Assembly (NCBI GenBank): GCA_009929735.1
Contig: RZZU01000018.1
Span: forward strand, 1-59,674
Reading direction: 5' to 3'
DNA: 59,674 nucleotides
DNA from: Clostridia bacterium
GTDB lineage: Bacteria > Bacillota > Clostridia > Lachnospirales > Anaerotignaceae
Positions within the stretch are counted from its first letter, which is position 1, and every line of letters begins with the position of its first letter. Shown here piece after piece: positions 18,302 to 27,786 of the stretch. The notes beneath the pieces are model-generated. The model was not told the origin of the DNA. It made no database searches and saw nothing but the letters and a program-made list of their open reading frames with translations. The position numbers were made by a program, and so were the translations under genes.

Positions 18302-19747
18302 ATGAAAAGCTGCCAAAACATATTAAGAGATAAAATAAGAATCTTTCATAAGCAAACGAGTAGATCTATATTAACGGGATTTTTATGCGTTGCAATGACA
18401 GCATCAGGACTTTTTTTAGGTTGTGCAGAAGGAAAAGGTGTTGATGCAAGTTTATCTAAGCAGCAAGAAGCGCAAGTAGTTGCACTATTGGGCGACCTTA
18501 ATGAGAATGCTCCAGAAAGTGTGAAAAATGAATTAAGACAACTTGTATATGAAGTGGAGACACGTATAGCTGAAAGAGAAGAAAAAGGTAATTATTTGAT
18601 ACCAATTGAGGAAGGAAAGCTGTGGGAAGACATCACAGTTTTGCTTGATAAAGAATCAATTAGACAGCTTGGTGGGTATTACTATGAAGCAGACGATGAT
18701 AAAGAAAGCACAAAGCAAACTTTAGATTATGGAAAGAAAACGATGGATAATTTAAAACAAAGGTTATCAAAGGAAGATTGGAATGAACTCAACAAAATAC
18801 GAAATGAGTATTTTGCAGCAAAGGAAAATGGTGCACAGGATTATGATGTCGATACTGATTCTGAAATTAGAGCTATTATAAATAAATATAAGGAAATGGA
18901 TGCAGATGCAATCGTTTTAAATGTATTAGATGCGAAGGACCAACAAAATGTGGGAATGTTTAAAATAACACCGGAATTTGATGCAGTATATCAAAAAGGA
19001 ACCGAAAATGGATTGAAATTGTTAGGAACTGAGGATCAGGCATCATTAAAGAAGATTTGGAAACAGACAACGAATATTTTGCCGAAAGAATTGTTTGCTA
19101 ACTTCAAATACTTTAAAGTTGGAGGAGATGGTGAACTGGGTACTTATGCATATGTTATGCCGCTGGATTCTGAAGGAAAAACCTGGTGTATGGTTGTGGA
19201 TCCCGCAGATGTTAAAGGAGATGGCTATTATCCATATACTTTAGTGCATGAAATGGCTCACTACATTACACTCAACGAAACGCAAGTAGAATACTATACG
19301 GATGAACTCTATCCTATGGATAGGTTTGAGGATTGGCTGTGTGTAGCGAAGGAAGATTCATATCTTCAGGCTTTTTATAAGTTGTTTTGGAGGGACATCA
19401 TCACAGATTGGTATATCGATTCAGACAATCCGTATTTTTATTACCGCCACCAATCAGATTTTATAACGGGGTATGCCTCAACAGATTGTACAGAGGATAT
19501 GGCGGAAAGTTTTTCAGCATATGTGCTGCTGGACAAAGCACCAACACCAGAAACACAGGCAAAGCTAGACTTTTTTGACAGTTATCCTGAGCTTAAGGCA
19601 TTAAAGAAGGACATTTTAAACAACATTAAGAAGAACGGTGTTTATGTAAGTCCAGAAATGGAACCTGCATATGAGCAAGAGGATAGATCGGCAGAACTGG
19701 ACAATTTTATAAATGTAATGATTGGGATAACAGAAATTATGGGCTAA
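18302..19747 (+). CDS. Lipoprotein with zinc metallopeptidase motif
   Basis: Predicted surface lipoprotein of 481 residues. A long basic N-terminus precedes a hydrophobic stretch with lipobox LFLGC (about residues 37-41). The C-terminal half carries the zinc motif HEMAH (His316, Glu317, His320), and TEDMAESF (about 397-404) offers a downstream Glu as third ligand, the gluzincin pattern. The middle is a helical, charge-rich region. It has its own promoter at 18237-18265. The substrate is unknown; the downstream sequence is a decayed regulator, so no functional operon partner is visible. Confidence 0.75.
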   Translation: MKSCQNILRDKIRIFHKQTSRSILTGFLCVAMTASGLFLGCAEGKGVDASLSKQQEAQVVALLGDLNENAPESVKNELRQLVYEVETRIAEREEKGNYLIPIEEGKLWEDITVLLDKESIRQLGGYYYEADDDKESTKQTLDYGKKTMDNLKQRLSKEDWNELNKIRNEYFAAKENGAQDYDVDTDSEIRAIINKYKEMDADAIVLNVLDAKDQQNVGMFKITPEFDAVYQKGTENGLKLLGTEDQASLKKIWKQTTNILPKELFANFKYFKVGGDGELGTYAYVMPLDSEGKTWCMVVDPADVKGDGYYPYTLVHEMAHYITLNETQVEYYTDELYPMDRFEDWLCVAKEDSYLQAFYKLFWRDIITDWYIDSDNPYFYYRHQSDFITGYASTDCTEDMAESFSAYVLLDKAPTPETQAKLDFFDSYPELKALKKDILNNIKKNGVYVSPEMEPAYEQEDRSAELDNFINVMIGITEIMG

Positions 19748-19768
19748 TTTCAGGAATGACTGAAACGG

Positions 19769-20321
19769 ATGGAGGTCCAAGAAAAAGATGATGTACCGCC
19801 GAATGGTAGTGTGGTAGGTAAAAGTCGACAAATCTATTCCTGCTTTAAATATCATTATCTTGCGCAAGATTGGGATGCTCTTTTTGATGTGCTGGAATAG
19901 GATTGGGGGCACAGTATGTTTCATGAGGACCATAAGGAATTGATTTCTTATGGTTCAGGCAAGCGTCACTTCCACATTTGCTTTTGATGCCCTTTGTAGA
20001 ATCTTGCGGAGGGATAGAAACTTTATTGGCAGAACGGTAACAGTGCGGAATACAAAGACATTTCACTTCGTCAATTTTAGGATGGTACGAATCATACAAG
20101 CAGGCAATCAGCAGTATTAAGGCGGAATATTTCACGCAAGAGAAGCCTGTTCTGACTGAGCGGGAGGAGAGAATTACGCCTCTCGTTGCGTATGGGCTCT
20201 GCATCAAAGAGATTGGGCAGATGTATATGTCAACGAATACAGTTAAAACCATGTTAAGCGTTTTTTTGAGAAATTGGGAATCAGCTCACGTGCCATGCCG
20301 AAACAAAATATAGATTGGTAG
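19769..20321 (+). pseudogene. Decayed LuxR/MalT-type transcriptional regulator
   Basis: Pieces of a LuxR-family regulator can be read in different frames with several stops. An upstream piece reads MEVQEKDDVPPN ... DWDALFDVLE, a TAG, then DWGHSMF, as in the helical repeats of MalT-like proteins. The last piece contains a clear LuxR helix-turn-helix (LTEREERITPLVAYGL, KEIGQMYMSTNTVKTML). A frameshift in a T-run at about 20258-20264 moves the end to FEKLGISSRAM, the normal continuation of the recognition helix region. A hairpin with T-tail follows at 20393-20427. Not functional as read. Confidence 0.75.
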
Positions 20322-20392
20322 AGAAAAAAATGCACCCTGTTCTTGTCAACTACCATAATCACGCCCTGAGTGATATAATACATAAAAAATTA

Positions 20393-20427
20393 AAAATTCA
20401 CCGTACAATAGGTATGGTGGATTTTTT
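20393..20427 (+). terminator. Probable terminator after the LuxR pseudogene
   Basis: AAAATTCACC / GGTGGATTTT with an additional TAC/GTA pair, then a T-run. Confidence 0.6.
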
Positions 20428-20459
20428 ATGATGCGGGGTTGATTGATGTGAGATGTTGA

Positions 20460-20995
20460 ACTGTTTAAAAAAGCGAATTCCAACGCCATTTGGGGAAGCA
20501 GAAATATCCCTGAGCGAGGCTTTTCAACAGACACAAAAACAGGGTGGGATTCTGAGAATGAAACAAATGTGCAAGAAAATGGGCAGTTTGTTTTTGGTGG
20601 TGTGAATCATTTTGACTATGCTGCGAACACAGTGTTTGCGGTGGACATAAACAGACCAAGGTTTATTTTGGAAAATGCAACAAAATCCCTGTAAAGTGGT
20701 ACATTGTAGCAAGCAATCCCAACAGCGTCACCTTGTGAACGAATGCCAGCATGTTTTTTGGAGTGGCTTAGTACACTGTATGTGGCTGAAGGGCACATTT
20801 TAAATGATGCGTTTACCCCTGGCAAAACAGGAGGATATGGCTATTTATGGGAATATGGAAGTTTCAAGGAGTATGGACATCAGCCAAAAAATTGTGCTGC
20901 CATCGCTAGATGAGATGGGTACTAGCAACAGCACAGGTGCGTGGAATATAGATCAAAACACTGGTGCATGATGGTAAAATGGGAAAAATGTGCCG
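20460..20995 (+). pseudogene. Possible remnant of a secreted or surface protein
   Basis: A plus-strand frame without a start codon reads NAIWGSRNIPERGFST ... ENGQFVFGGVNHF ... AVDINRPRFILENAT and stops at about 20692. After a frameshift it continues KWYIVASNPNSVTL. The wording resembles the repeat-rich, DUF6273-like surface proteins of gut Clostridia, but I cannot confirm the family. Frameshifts and missing ends indicate decay. Confidence 0.3.
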
Positions 20996-21003
20996 ACAAG
21001 GCA

Positions 21004-21038
21004 AAAACACCCCTTTAGGATTTGTAAAGGGGTGTTTT
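21004..21038. terminator. Bidirectional terminator
   Basis: A 14-bp perfect stem (AAAACACCCCTTTA / TAAAGGGGTGTTTT) with a 7-nt loop. It serves the minus-strand chemotaxis genes, whose cheW ends at 21070. Confidence 0.85.
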
Positions 21039-21069
21039 ACGTTCAAAATGATTGAGGCTTCAGTAATTC

Positions 21070-21588
21070 TCAATGAACTGATTGCACCAATTCCACGAAC
21101 TCTTTGTCGCTCAGAAGCTTTTCCATATTCACAAGCATAATTATTTTTTCTTCTTTATTCTGAACCGACCTCAGTTTTGCAATCCCTGTTAAGTAGGTAT
21201 TTTCGGATGAGAAATTAGCATTTATGGGAAACGTAATTGCCTCATCGGGGATATTGCATACCTTATCCAACGCCTCCACAATGAAACCCAAAAGGCTGTG
21301 CTGAATTTTTATAATAATAATACAGGTACGGTCATTATATTGCTTTTCTACTCTTCCGAGGCGCATCCGTACATCGATCACAGGAAGTAGTTCTCCCCTA
21401 AGGCTAACCACACCCTTGACATAATCAGACGAGCCCGGAAGCTTTGTTACACGATACATTCCTACAATCTGCACCACGTCTGCAATCGAAAGTCCGAAAA
21501 GTTGATTATCAGTCCAAAAAGTCAAATATCGGTTGCTGTCAGCCCTCGCATCCTCCGGATGATTGTTCTGCGTTTCATCTTCACCCAT
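21070..21588 (-). CDS. cheW: CheW-like chemotaxis coupling protein
   Basis: Adaptor linking receptors to CheA. The 172-residue product is a single CheW domain (RYLTFWTDNQLFGLSI, TKLPGSSDYVKGVVSLRGELLPVIDVR) with a short acidic N-terminal extension. Start at 21588 with AAGGAGAG upstream. It lies 35 bp behind a chemoreceptor gene in the same direction, a receptor-adaptor pair without cheA in the window. Confidence 0.92.
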   Translation of the reverse strand: MGEDETQNNHPEDARADSNRYLTFWTDNQLFGLSIADVVQIVGMYRVTKLPGSSDYVKGVVSLRGELLPVIDVRMRLGRVEKQYNDRTCIIIIKIQHSLLGFIVEALDKVCNIPDEAITFPINANFSSENTYLTGIAKLRSVQNKEEKIIMLVNMEKLLSDKEFVELVQSVH

Positions 21589-21623
21589 ACCAAAAGACTC
21601 TCCTTTTTCCTCTGACTGCCTTA

Positions 21624-23420
21624 TCAGTATTTTGCTAAACTGCCTGTTTTGAGGGTAGAAGTACGAGTTCCTTTGCTGTAAGTTTCGGACGACGAACTGT
21701 AAAATTCGGACTTAAGGTAGCTTGCCGATTCCTTATGCAGCTTGAATTTTCTGATTTCCTGCTGCAAAACCTCCGCCTGTGCCGCAAGCTCTTCGCTGGC
21801 AGCGGAGCTTTCCTCTGCCGTTGCAGCATTGGTCTGTATGACTGCAGATACCTGCGAAAGTCCCTGATTGATTTGTTCAATGGCGGATGCCTGTGCTGAA
21901 GAAGCGGCTTCTATTTCCTTAATTGACTGTTCTACCATACCCGCTTTTTCCGACACAGCAACCAGCAGCATCATTGTCTTATCAGCTAGTTGTTCCCCTT
22001 CGGATACTGTGGCTGCCGATTTCTGAATCAAATCTGCGGTTTGCTTAGCAGCCTCCGCAGATTTTGCCGCAAGATTACGTACTTCATCTGCTACCACGGC
22101 AAAACCCTTGCCGGCATTTCCTGCACGGGCGGCTTCTACAGCGGCATTCAGCGCAAGAATATTTGTCTGAAAAGCAATGTCTTCCACAAGCTTAGTAATC
22201 TTTGAAATCTCTTGAGAGGACTGTCCAATTTGGCTCATGGCTCGGTTGAGCTTGTCCATCTGCTCATTACTGGACGAAACACCTTCTGCCGCCTGTTTTA
22301 CATATTCACCTGCATTTTGCACACTGGCTGCGTTTTGCACTGCTTGTTCGGAAACGTTGGTAACAGCAGAGGTCAGTTCCTCTATGGTTGCCGCCTGCTC
22401 CGTGGTGCCAGAGGATAATGCCTGTGCTCCATCCGAAACCTGTCCTGCACCCGAACCAACCTGCTCAGCAGTTGTTGCTACTGATGAAAGCAGCCCATGG
22501 AGTGTTTCCACAAGTTCTTTCAGCGCTTTACCCAAAATGTCCTTTTCCGACCGTACTGCAACTGTGGTGGTCAGATCTCCAGTTGCGACGTTTTCTGCTG
22601 CTTCGCTTAGCACAACGGTTTCTTCAATCAGCTTATTGAATGCAAGGGAAACCTTGCCAATTTCGTCCTTTCGATACTTTACCTGTTTGTCCTCCTCTGT
22701 TATCTGATCATAGACATCAACATCTCCGATGGCAAGATGTTCGGCAACCATGGCAAGCATCTGCATTGGTTTGCTGATCATACCTGATATGTATCTACCC
22801 AAAAGAATCGCAAGGGCAATGGAAATTACGATGATGGCAATCATAATAATAATTGCAGTCCATGCGGCCGTCTTCTCACTGGAAAGATTTTCTTGAGAAA
22901 GCACTTCGTTATATTGTGCGAGAGCATTAAACTCACTGGCGGCTTCATCTGCCACCAATTCAGCTTTTTCAATGAGGGCTAATATGCTATCCTTTGTTCC
23001 TCCTGCCTTGGCAGTTTGCACAATATCATCAACTACACTTGTATAGTTTTCATACGCCGTTTGGGTTGCATCAAGATTTTGCTGATCCTGATCACTTGAT
23101 ATTGTTTTTGAATAATTATTTAATTGCGACTGAACGGTGTCAGCCTCATTCGAAATTTCTTCATAGTATTTTTCATTATCGGTATTATAGTAGATATACA
23201 GATTTCTGATTGATGTCCTGAGATCTTTATAACTACTTTCAGCTCCTGAAGAATATACAATTCCCATGGTGCATTCATCATAGGTTCTCTGCTGACTGCT
23301 GATCATGCTTAGCATACTGATTATGCCGACGACACCAATGATAAGCCCAAGAAATGCTGTAAACAAAAATCCCACATTCAACTTTTTAGATACATTTACA
23401 TCTTCAAACCATTTTTTCAT
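21624..23420 (-). CDS. Methyl-accepting chemotaxis protein with a four-helix-bundle sensor
   Basis: Transmembrane receptor of 598 residues: TM1 at about 17-40, an extracellular helical region of the 4HB_MCP type, TM2 near 195-217, HAMP, and a signalling domain with the [18 protein letters not shown] tip. Start at ATG 23420 ([12 protein letters not shown]), which has AGAGGGA upstream; the in-frame ATG at 23453 has none. It is followed directly by cheW. The serine- and tyrosine-rich C-terminal tail has no CheR-binding pentapeptide. Confidence 0.92.
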   Translation of the reverse strand: MKKWFEDVNVSKKLNVGFLFTAFLGLIIGVVGIISMLSMISSQQRTYDECTMGIVYSSGAESSYKDLRTSIRNLYIYYNTDNEKYYEEISNEADTVQSQLNNYSKTISSDQDQQNLDATQTAYENYTSVVDDIVQTAKAGGTKDSILALIEKAELVADEAASEFNALAQYNEVLSQENLSSEKTAAWTAIIIMIAIIVISIALAILLGRYISGMISKPMQMLAMVAEHLAIGDVDVYDQITEEDKQVKYRKDEIGKVSLAFNKLIEETVVLSEAAENVATGDLTTTVAVRSEKDILGKALKELVETLHGLLSSVATTAEQVGSGAGQVSDGAQALSSGTTEQAATIEELTSAVTNVSEQAVQNAASVQNAGEYVKQAAEGVSSSNEQMDKLNRAMSQIGQSSQEISKITKLVEDIAFQTNILALNAAVEAARAGNAGKGFAVVADEVRNLAAKSAEAAKQTADLIQKSAATVSEGEQLADKTMMLLVAVSEKAGMVEQSIKEIEAASSAQASAIEQINQGLSQVSAVIQTNAATAEESSAASEELAAQAEVLQQEIRKFKLHKESASYLKSEFYSSSSETYSKGTRTSTLKTGSLAKY

Positions 23421-24339
23421 GTTTTTTCCCTCTTTCGTTTTCGTTTCGAACAACTTAATGTCCTGTTAATTAAGCTTACTCTTTTTCATCGCAACGAAAT
23501 TCATTCAACTTCTGCAGAACCACAATGCCCACGCCGTAGTTAATCTCTTTTTCGCTCTTTATTTTCTTTTGAAACTCGGGATGATCTCCTCCTTTCCAAA
23601 AGCTTTGATTTTGAATAAGATTTAGCGGCTTTATTTAAAATTTCAAGTGCATTGTGATCAAAAATATTCAGATGCTTCTGCCTGTACTAATGAACAAATC
23701 GTGCACCCTGAATGGGGAAAATAAAATATTTTAAACGTTGTCATGAAGCGAAGTATAAACAATACCGTTCCGCATTTTTAGACAATTTTTGGCATTTTTT
23801 ATTATATATCGCCTCTCTGTTGATTGTCAATCATTTATCACAGAGACAAAAGTAATAAAATATGCTAAATTTCGACAGTTTTTTTTTACGAACGAGAAAA
23901 AATGCTTTAGATGGGCTTTTTGGCATCACCAGAACATAACTGTGTCTATTTGTAAGGAAATAAATAATATTCCGTAGCACATAAAGGATTTATAAACATA
24001 ACTTTTACGGATAAAGCTTCATTTAAAGCCATGGAACAAAAGGGAAACTTGCAGGGTGTTTGTAATTATAAATCATTCTTTTAACAAACGCCTTCATCGT
24101 TTCACAACGTCTTTGTGTTTGTTACCTTGGGTGTAAAGCATTCTTAAAATTATGAGAAAATTATATAAGAATTGAGGGGGCAGGGTACGACAATGGAGGA
24201 AAAACAATTTGAAAATGAGGTATGTGAGAAAAATGGGTGATGTTTTTGGTTAAATTTCGTAAAGGTTTGACAGGGAATGAATTGATCCGGGCGGTGCATG
24301 AAAATCAAAGCAAACACAGCCTGAATGTAGAAATACCCA
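23421..24339. other. About 900 bp without a supported gene
   Basis: On the minus strand a frame ending at TAA 23476 reads FWKGGDHPEFQKKIKSEKE ... LQKLNEFRCDEKE just upstream of the chemoreceptor gene. Its beginning is unclear, and an AAAGGAGGAG within it has no start behind it, so it may be the tail of a broken gene. The plus strand shows only a short start (MEEKQFENEV, 24193) that stops after 15 codons. No promoter of note was recognised. Confidence 0.35.
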
Positions 24340-24385
24340 GGGGAAAGCTGTCGGACTTGAGTTCGTCGTCCCAGCAGCTTTCCCC
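24340..24385. other. Strong GC-rich hairpin downstream of the ars operon
   Basis: GGGGAAAGCTG (24340-24350) pairs perfectly with CAGCTTTCCCC (24375-24385), with an inner GGAC/GTCC pair. There is no T-run on either side, so it is not a canonical terminator. It lies about 100 bp beyond the arsC stop and may shape the 3' end of the ars transcript. One frame across it (FVVPAAFPEDIFRYANDTAKKVCELFF) looks protein-like but has no start. Confidence 0.5.
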
Positions 24386-24481
24386 GAGGATATATTTCGT
24401 TATGCCAATGATACCGCTAAGAAGGTTTGCGAGCTTTTTTTCAACAGGTTCACCGGAACAGTTGGAATGTATATCCTTTTG

Positions 24482-24889
24482 CTATATCATTTTGTTTATG
24501 ATTCGTTCTTTCAAATCCTCGATTTTTGATTGAATCATGCTGATTATAGACTTAAATTCCGCATCACTTTTACCGGTAGGATCATCCAGGCCCCAATCCT
24601 CACGGTGCTTGCAAGGTAAGAACGGACATTGTACATTGCAACCCATTGTCACTATAATATCTATAGGCGGAATATCCTCCAGCAGCTTAGAGCGTTGGGA
24701 TGTTTCCGTGTCAATGTCATAAAGCTGTTTCATCATGCGAACGGCATCTTGATTAATCAGCGGTTTTGTTTCGGTTCCTGCAGAATAGCTTTCAAATACA
24801 TCGGAAGCGAAATATTTGCCAAGGGCTTCGGCGATCTGGCTGCGGCAGGAGTTATGCACACAAATAAATGCTACTTTCGGCTTGTTCAT
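24482..24889 (-). CDS. arsC: Arsenate reductase, thioredoxin-coupled type
   Basis: Low-molecular-weight phosphatase-fold enzyme reducing arsenate to arsenite. The 135-residue product has the P-loop CVHNSCR (Cys10 to Arg16), later cysteines in TMGCNVQCPFLPC (84, 88, 93) for the disulfide cascade, and DDPTG for the catalytic Asp. Start at 24889 after AAAGGAGG; the longer frame to 24928 lacks one. It is the last gene of arsR / permease / thioredoxin / arsC. The thioredoxin-like neighbour may act as electron donor. Confidence 0.92.
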   Translation of the reverse strand: MNKPKVAFICVHNSCRSQIAEALGKYFASDVFESYSAGTETKPLINQDAVRMMKQLYDIDTETSQRSKLLEDIPPIDIIVTMGCNVQCPFLPCKHREDWGLDDPTGKSDAEFKSIISMIQSKIEDLKERIINKMI

Positions 24890-24950
24890 ATTGGAAATCC
24901 TCCTTTCTTTTTTGTGGTGAAGGTTCAAGCCACCTCAACGAAAAATAACG

Positions 24951-25301
24951 TTATTTAACTTTTTCAAGGATTTTTACAACTTCCTCCGCCTTGAGAACCT
25001 TGCCGTAGGAAACCACTTTTTCGTTTATGACGAGGGCTGGGGTTGACATTACACCGTAGGCTGCTATCTGAGCAAAATCTGTCACGTGGTCGACTGCTGT
25101 ATCCATACCGAGCTGTTCTAGTGCAGCTTTGGTTGCCGCTTCAAGCTGGTTGCATTTTGCGCAGCCGCTTCCCAAGATTTTTACAGTGGAATGTTCAGTT
25201 CCTGCGTTCTCGTTTTTTGCTGTGCTTGTTGCACCGCAGTTTCCGCCGCAGCTGCAAACGGAAGGCTCTTCTTTTTTCTTATCACGTTTAAATAATGACA
25301 T
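24951..25301 (-). CDS. Thioredoxin-like small redox protein
   Basis: A 116-residue protein with a thioredoxin-fold domain from about residue 38: active site GCAKC (Cys47, Cys50), cis-proline loop VMSTPALVI. The N-terminus is a charged segment with an extra CSCGGNC cluster (Cys16, 18, 22) that could bind metal or arsenite. It is of the 'redox-active disulfide protein 2' group that regularly accompanies DUF318-type permeases. In this operon it may reduce ArsC or pass metalloid to the permease. Confidence 0.85.
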   Translation of the reverse strand: MSLFKRDKKKEEPSVCSCGGNCGATSTAKNENAGTEHSTVKILGSGCAKCNQLEAATKAALEQLGMDTAVDHVTDFAQIAAYGVMSTPALVINEKVVSYGKVLKAEEVVKILEKVK

Positions 25302-25452
25302 TTTTCATACACTCCTTTTTTTAGATAAAAATATTTTAACAACATTTGCTTGCATATGCGCAAGCGTTGCCTGAAACGACGTGTGTGCATAATTTAGTGG
25401 GGTTCGCATTTCTTAAAAGTCAGATACGCAGTATCTTGACACAAGTTTTCTT

Positions 25453-26466
25453 TTATACAAGAAACCCCTGAATAGCGTTAAAAAAGTAGCCAACTATTAT
25501 AATGCCGATTGTACAAATAGCAATAAATAGTGCTAGCAGTTTTGGCTTAACCGCCTTGCGGAGCATGATCATAGAGGGCAGGGAAAGCGTAGTAACCGCC
25601 ATCATAAAGGACAGAATTGTGCCAAGCTGCGCTCCCTTGTATAACAGAGCCTCCGCAATGGGGATGGTGCCGAAAATATCAGCATACATTGGGACACCCA
25701 GAAGGGTTGCAAGAACAACACCGAAGGGATTATTGGTTCCAAGCACAAGGGCTACCCATTCCTCAGGAATCCAGTTGTGAATGACAGCGCCGATGCCCAC
25801 ACCAATTAAAATATAAGGGAGTACCTTTTTAAAGGTGGCCTGCATCTGCTCTTTTGCATAATTCAAACGATCCGTTTTTGTCAGATCGGGCGATTCAATA
25901 TCAACGCTTCCTGCTGACAGGATAAAGCTTTCCACATATTTTTGCATATGCAGTTTTTCTATGATCGTCCCGCCGATTACGGCGATAATCAGCCCAACAA
26001 TAACATAGATAATAGCTACCTTTATACCGAAAATACTCATCAGCAAAAGTAGCGATCCGATATCGACCATTGGGGAGGAAATCAAGAACGAGAACGTTAC
26101 ACCTACGGGCAGTCCCGCCGAGGTAAAGCCAATAAATAGGGGGATGGACGAGCAGGAGCAAAACGGCGTAACTGTTCCCAGAAGCGCAGAAACACAGTTT
26201 GCCCAGATGCCATGAAATCGACCGAGAATTCGTTTGCTCCGTTCAGGCGGAAAGTAGCTTTGAATATAGCTGATGAGAAAAATCAGGAAACATAGTAGTA
26301 TTGTAATTTTAATCACATCATAGAGAAAAAATTCTATACTTCCACCCAAACGGGCAGATGTATCCATACCCAGCGTGGATAGAGCGTTTCCAATCAGCTT
26401 ATCCAGCCATTTCATGGCCAGAATTTGATTCTGAAAAAAATCCCAAATAGCTTTTAGTATTTGCAT
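25453..26466 (-). CDS. Permease of the DUF318/UPF0718 family (ArsP-like)
   Basis: Integral membrane protein of 337 residues with about eight to ten hydrophobic segments and the family motif TPFCSCSSIPLFIGF (Cys103, Cys105) plus a second conserved core later in the chain. Members include ArsP, an efflux permease for trivalent organoarsenicals. The neighbours arsR and arsC support metalloid export. An ArsR-type operator (26504-26519) lies just upstream, so it can be transcribed separately from arsR. Confidence 0.85.
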   Translation of the reverse strand: MQILKAIWDFFQNQILAMKWLDKLIGNALSTLGMDTSARLGGSIEFFLYDVIKITILLCFLIFLISYIQSYFPPERSKRILGRFHGIWANCVSALLGTVTPFCSCSSIPLFIGFTSAGLPVGVTFSFLISSPMVDIGSLLLLMSIFGIKVAIIYVIVGLIIAVIGGTIIEKLHMQKYVESFILSAGSVDIESPDLTKTDRLNYAKEQMQATFKKVLPYILIGVGIGAVIHNWIPEEWVALVLGTNNPFGVVLATLLGVPMYADIFGTIPIAEALLYKGAQLGTILSFMMAVTTLSLPSMIMLRKAVKPKLLALFIAICTIGIIIVGYFFNAIQGFLV

Positions 26467-26503
26467 TACGGCAACATCTCACTTTCTTTAAAAAAATAAT
26501 CAA

Positions 26504-26519
26504 ATCAAATATTTTTGAT
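26504..26519. promoter_or_regulatory. ArsR operator upstream of the permease
   Basis: ATCAAA-TATT-TTTGAT, the same ATCAAA-N4-TTTGAT palindrome as at 26884-26899. Two sites of identical arm sequence flank the arsR gene. Confidence 0.75.
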
Positions 26520-26534
26520 GTGTTTTACTGTTTA

Positions 26535-26557
26535 AAAACCATCCTTGGATGGTTTTT
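26535..26557 (-). terminator. Terminator after arsR
   Basis: AAAAACCATCC / GGATGGTTTTT directly after the arsR stop; T-rich on both strands. It separates arsR from the permease transcript. Confidence 0.7.
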
Positions 26558-26870
26558 ATTTATTCGTGCAATACTGTTGCTCTGCAACCAAGCTTGGCGT
26601 TGTCAGCTCCTTTAGCAATGCAGCTGCATGGGCACTTCCTTTTTCGCTGATTTTATAATGGATCCATTTGCCTTCCTGTCGGCTCTCAACAATGCCTGAC
26701 TCAACAAGAATCTTCATGTGATAGGAAAGGCCCGATTGCCCTAAGTCAAGTTGTTCCAGTAAAATGCAAGCACATTTTTCACCGCCCCGCAATAGGGCAA
26801 GGATGCGCAGACGTTTTTCGTCGCAAAACGCTTTAAACACTTTTGCATGATTGTCATGGTTATTCTCCAA
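26556..26870 (-). CDS. arsR: ArsR-family metalloid-responsive repressor
   Basis: A 104-residue winged helix-turn-helix (recognition region GQSGLSYHMKILVESGIVESR). The inducer site CAC (Cys33, Cys35) at the start of alpha-3 corresponds to the ELCVCDL box of ArsR/SmtB proteins and would bind As(III)/Sb(III). It heads the operon and is likely autoregulated through the palindrome at 26884-26899. Confidence 0.92.
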   Translation of the reverse strand: MENNHDNHAKVFKAFCDEKRLRILALLRGGEKCACILLEQLDLGQSGLSYHMKILVESGIVESRQEGKWIHYKISEKGSAHAAALLKELTTPSLVAEQQYCTNK

Positions 26871-26883
26871 ATCATCACCTCAA

Positions 26884-26899
26884 ATCAAAATTATTTGAT
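26884..26899. promoter_or_regulatory. ArsR operator upstream of arsR
   Basis: ATCAAA-ATTA-TTTGAT lies 14 bp before the arsR start codon and repeats the arms of the site at 26504-26519. Confidence 0.78.
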
Positions 26900-27119
26900 A
26901 TGTTTTCAGTATATGCAGCAAGTGTATTTTTGTCAATATATTTTTCAACTTTCTTTAATTGAAGCAAGTCATTAAGCACAACAAAAAAGCTTTTGCAGAT
27001 GTATGGTTGCATATCTTTATAAAAGCAATTTTTTTTGTGTTTAACAGAACCTTAAATGAAATGGAAAAAATTTCATTGCGAACTCATATTTTTTATTTTG
27101 ACCTTGACAAAACGGTGTA

Positions 27120-27136
27120 ATAAAACATTGTTTTAT
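27120..27136. promoter_or_regulatory. 17-bp palindrome upstream of the TetR gene
   Basis: ATAAAACA-T-TGTTTTAT is a perfect inverted repeat between the likely promoter and the ribosome binding site, an expected place for an autoregulatory TetR operator. Confidence 0.55.
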
Positions 27137-27153
27137 ATAGAGGGGGACAGCAT

Positions 27154-27786
27154 ATGGCAAATAAAATTGAAGGCGTAAAAGATAAGCTGTTAGTTTGTGC
27201 TGCGACTGAGTTTTTACAAAAAGGCTACAAAGATGCGCCTTTGCGGGAGATTGCCAAAAATGCGGATACCAGCACAAGCTCCATCTTTGTTCGCTTTGGC
27301 GATAAGGCTGGATTGTTTCAGGCCATTGTGCATCCAGTTGCAGAAAACTTTGCGCAGTATCTAATGGATGAATTCAAAAAATTTACTGCGCAAAACGAAA
27401 AATTGCCTGTGGAAGAAATGTTTCGCTACACAGAAGAAAAAACACATTTAATTGTCGACGCCAGTTATGACAACTTTGATGCATTCAGGCTGGTGATTTG
27501 TTGTGCCGACGGAACAGAATTTGAGGATTTTATCGGGAAATTGGCTGATATTGAAGCAGAACAAACGCTAAAGTATATCGTTTCCATTGACAATGATGCT
27601 GTATCTTCCGGCAGGCTTTCCATGGTACTTTTGCATATGCTTTCCAGTGCATACTGGTCAGGTGTTTTTGAAGCAGTAAGACATAATATGACCCGAAAAG
27701 ATGCAAAAAAACGTATCTTCCGCATACAACGTTTTTTTCGATGTGGTTGGCTTGATATTTTTAACTTCCAAGAACAATGTAACTGA
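27154..27786 (+). CDS. TetR-family transcriptional repressor
   Basis: A 210-residue regulator with an N-terminal helix-turn-helix (LREIAKNADTSTSSIFVRFGDKAGLF, residues about 29-55) and a divergent ligand domain ending FRCGWLDIF. Ribosome binding site GAGGGGG. It is followed in the same direction by the remains of a MATE pump, the usual regulator-pump pairing. With the pump destroyed the regulator may have lost its target. Confidence 0.88.
   Translation: MANKIEGVKDKLLVCAATEFLQKGYKDAPLREIAKNADTSTSSIFVRFGDKAGLFQAIVHPVAENFAQYLMDEFKKFTAQNEKLPVEEMFRYTEEKTHLIVDASYDNFDAFRLVICCADGTEFEDFIGKLADIEAEQTLKYIVSIDNDAVSSGRLSMVLLHMLSSAYWSGVFEAVRHNMTRKDAKKRIFRIQRFFRCGWLDIFNFQEQCN

Noticed and set aside
22237..22707. 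156-codon plus-strand frame across the chemoreceptor
   Set aside because: Antisense to a well supported receptor gene; Ser/Ala-rich composition typical of a shadow frame.
24237..24533. 98-codon frame downstream of arsC
   Set aside because: No ribosome binding site, contains the strong hairpin and runs into arsC antisense; another frame looks more protein-like but has no start.
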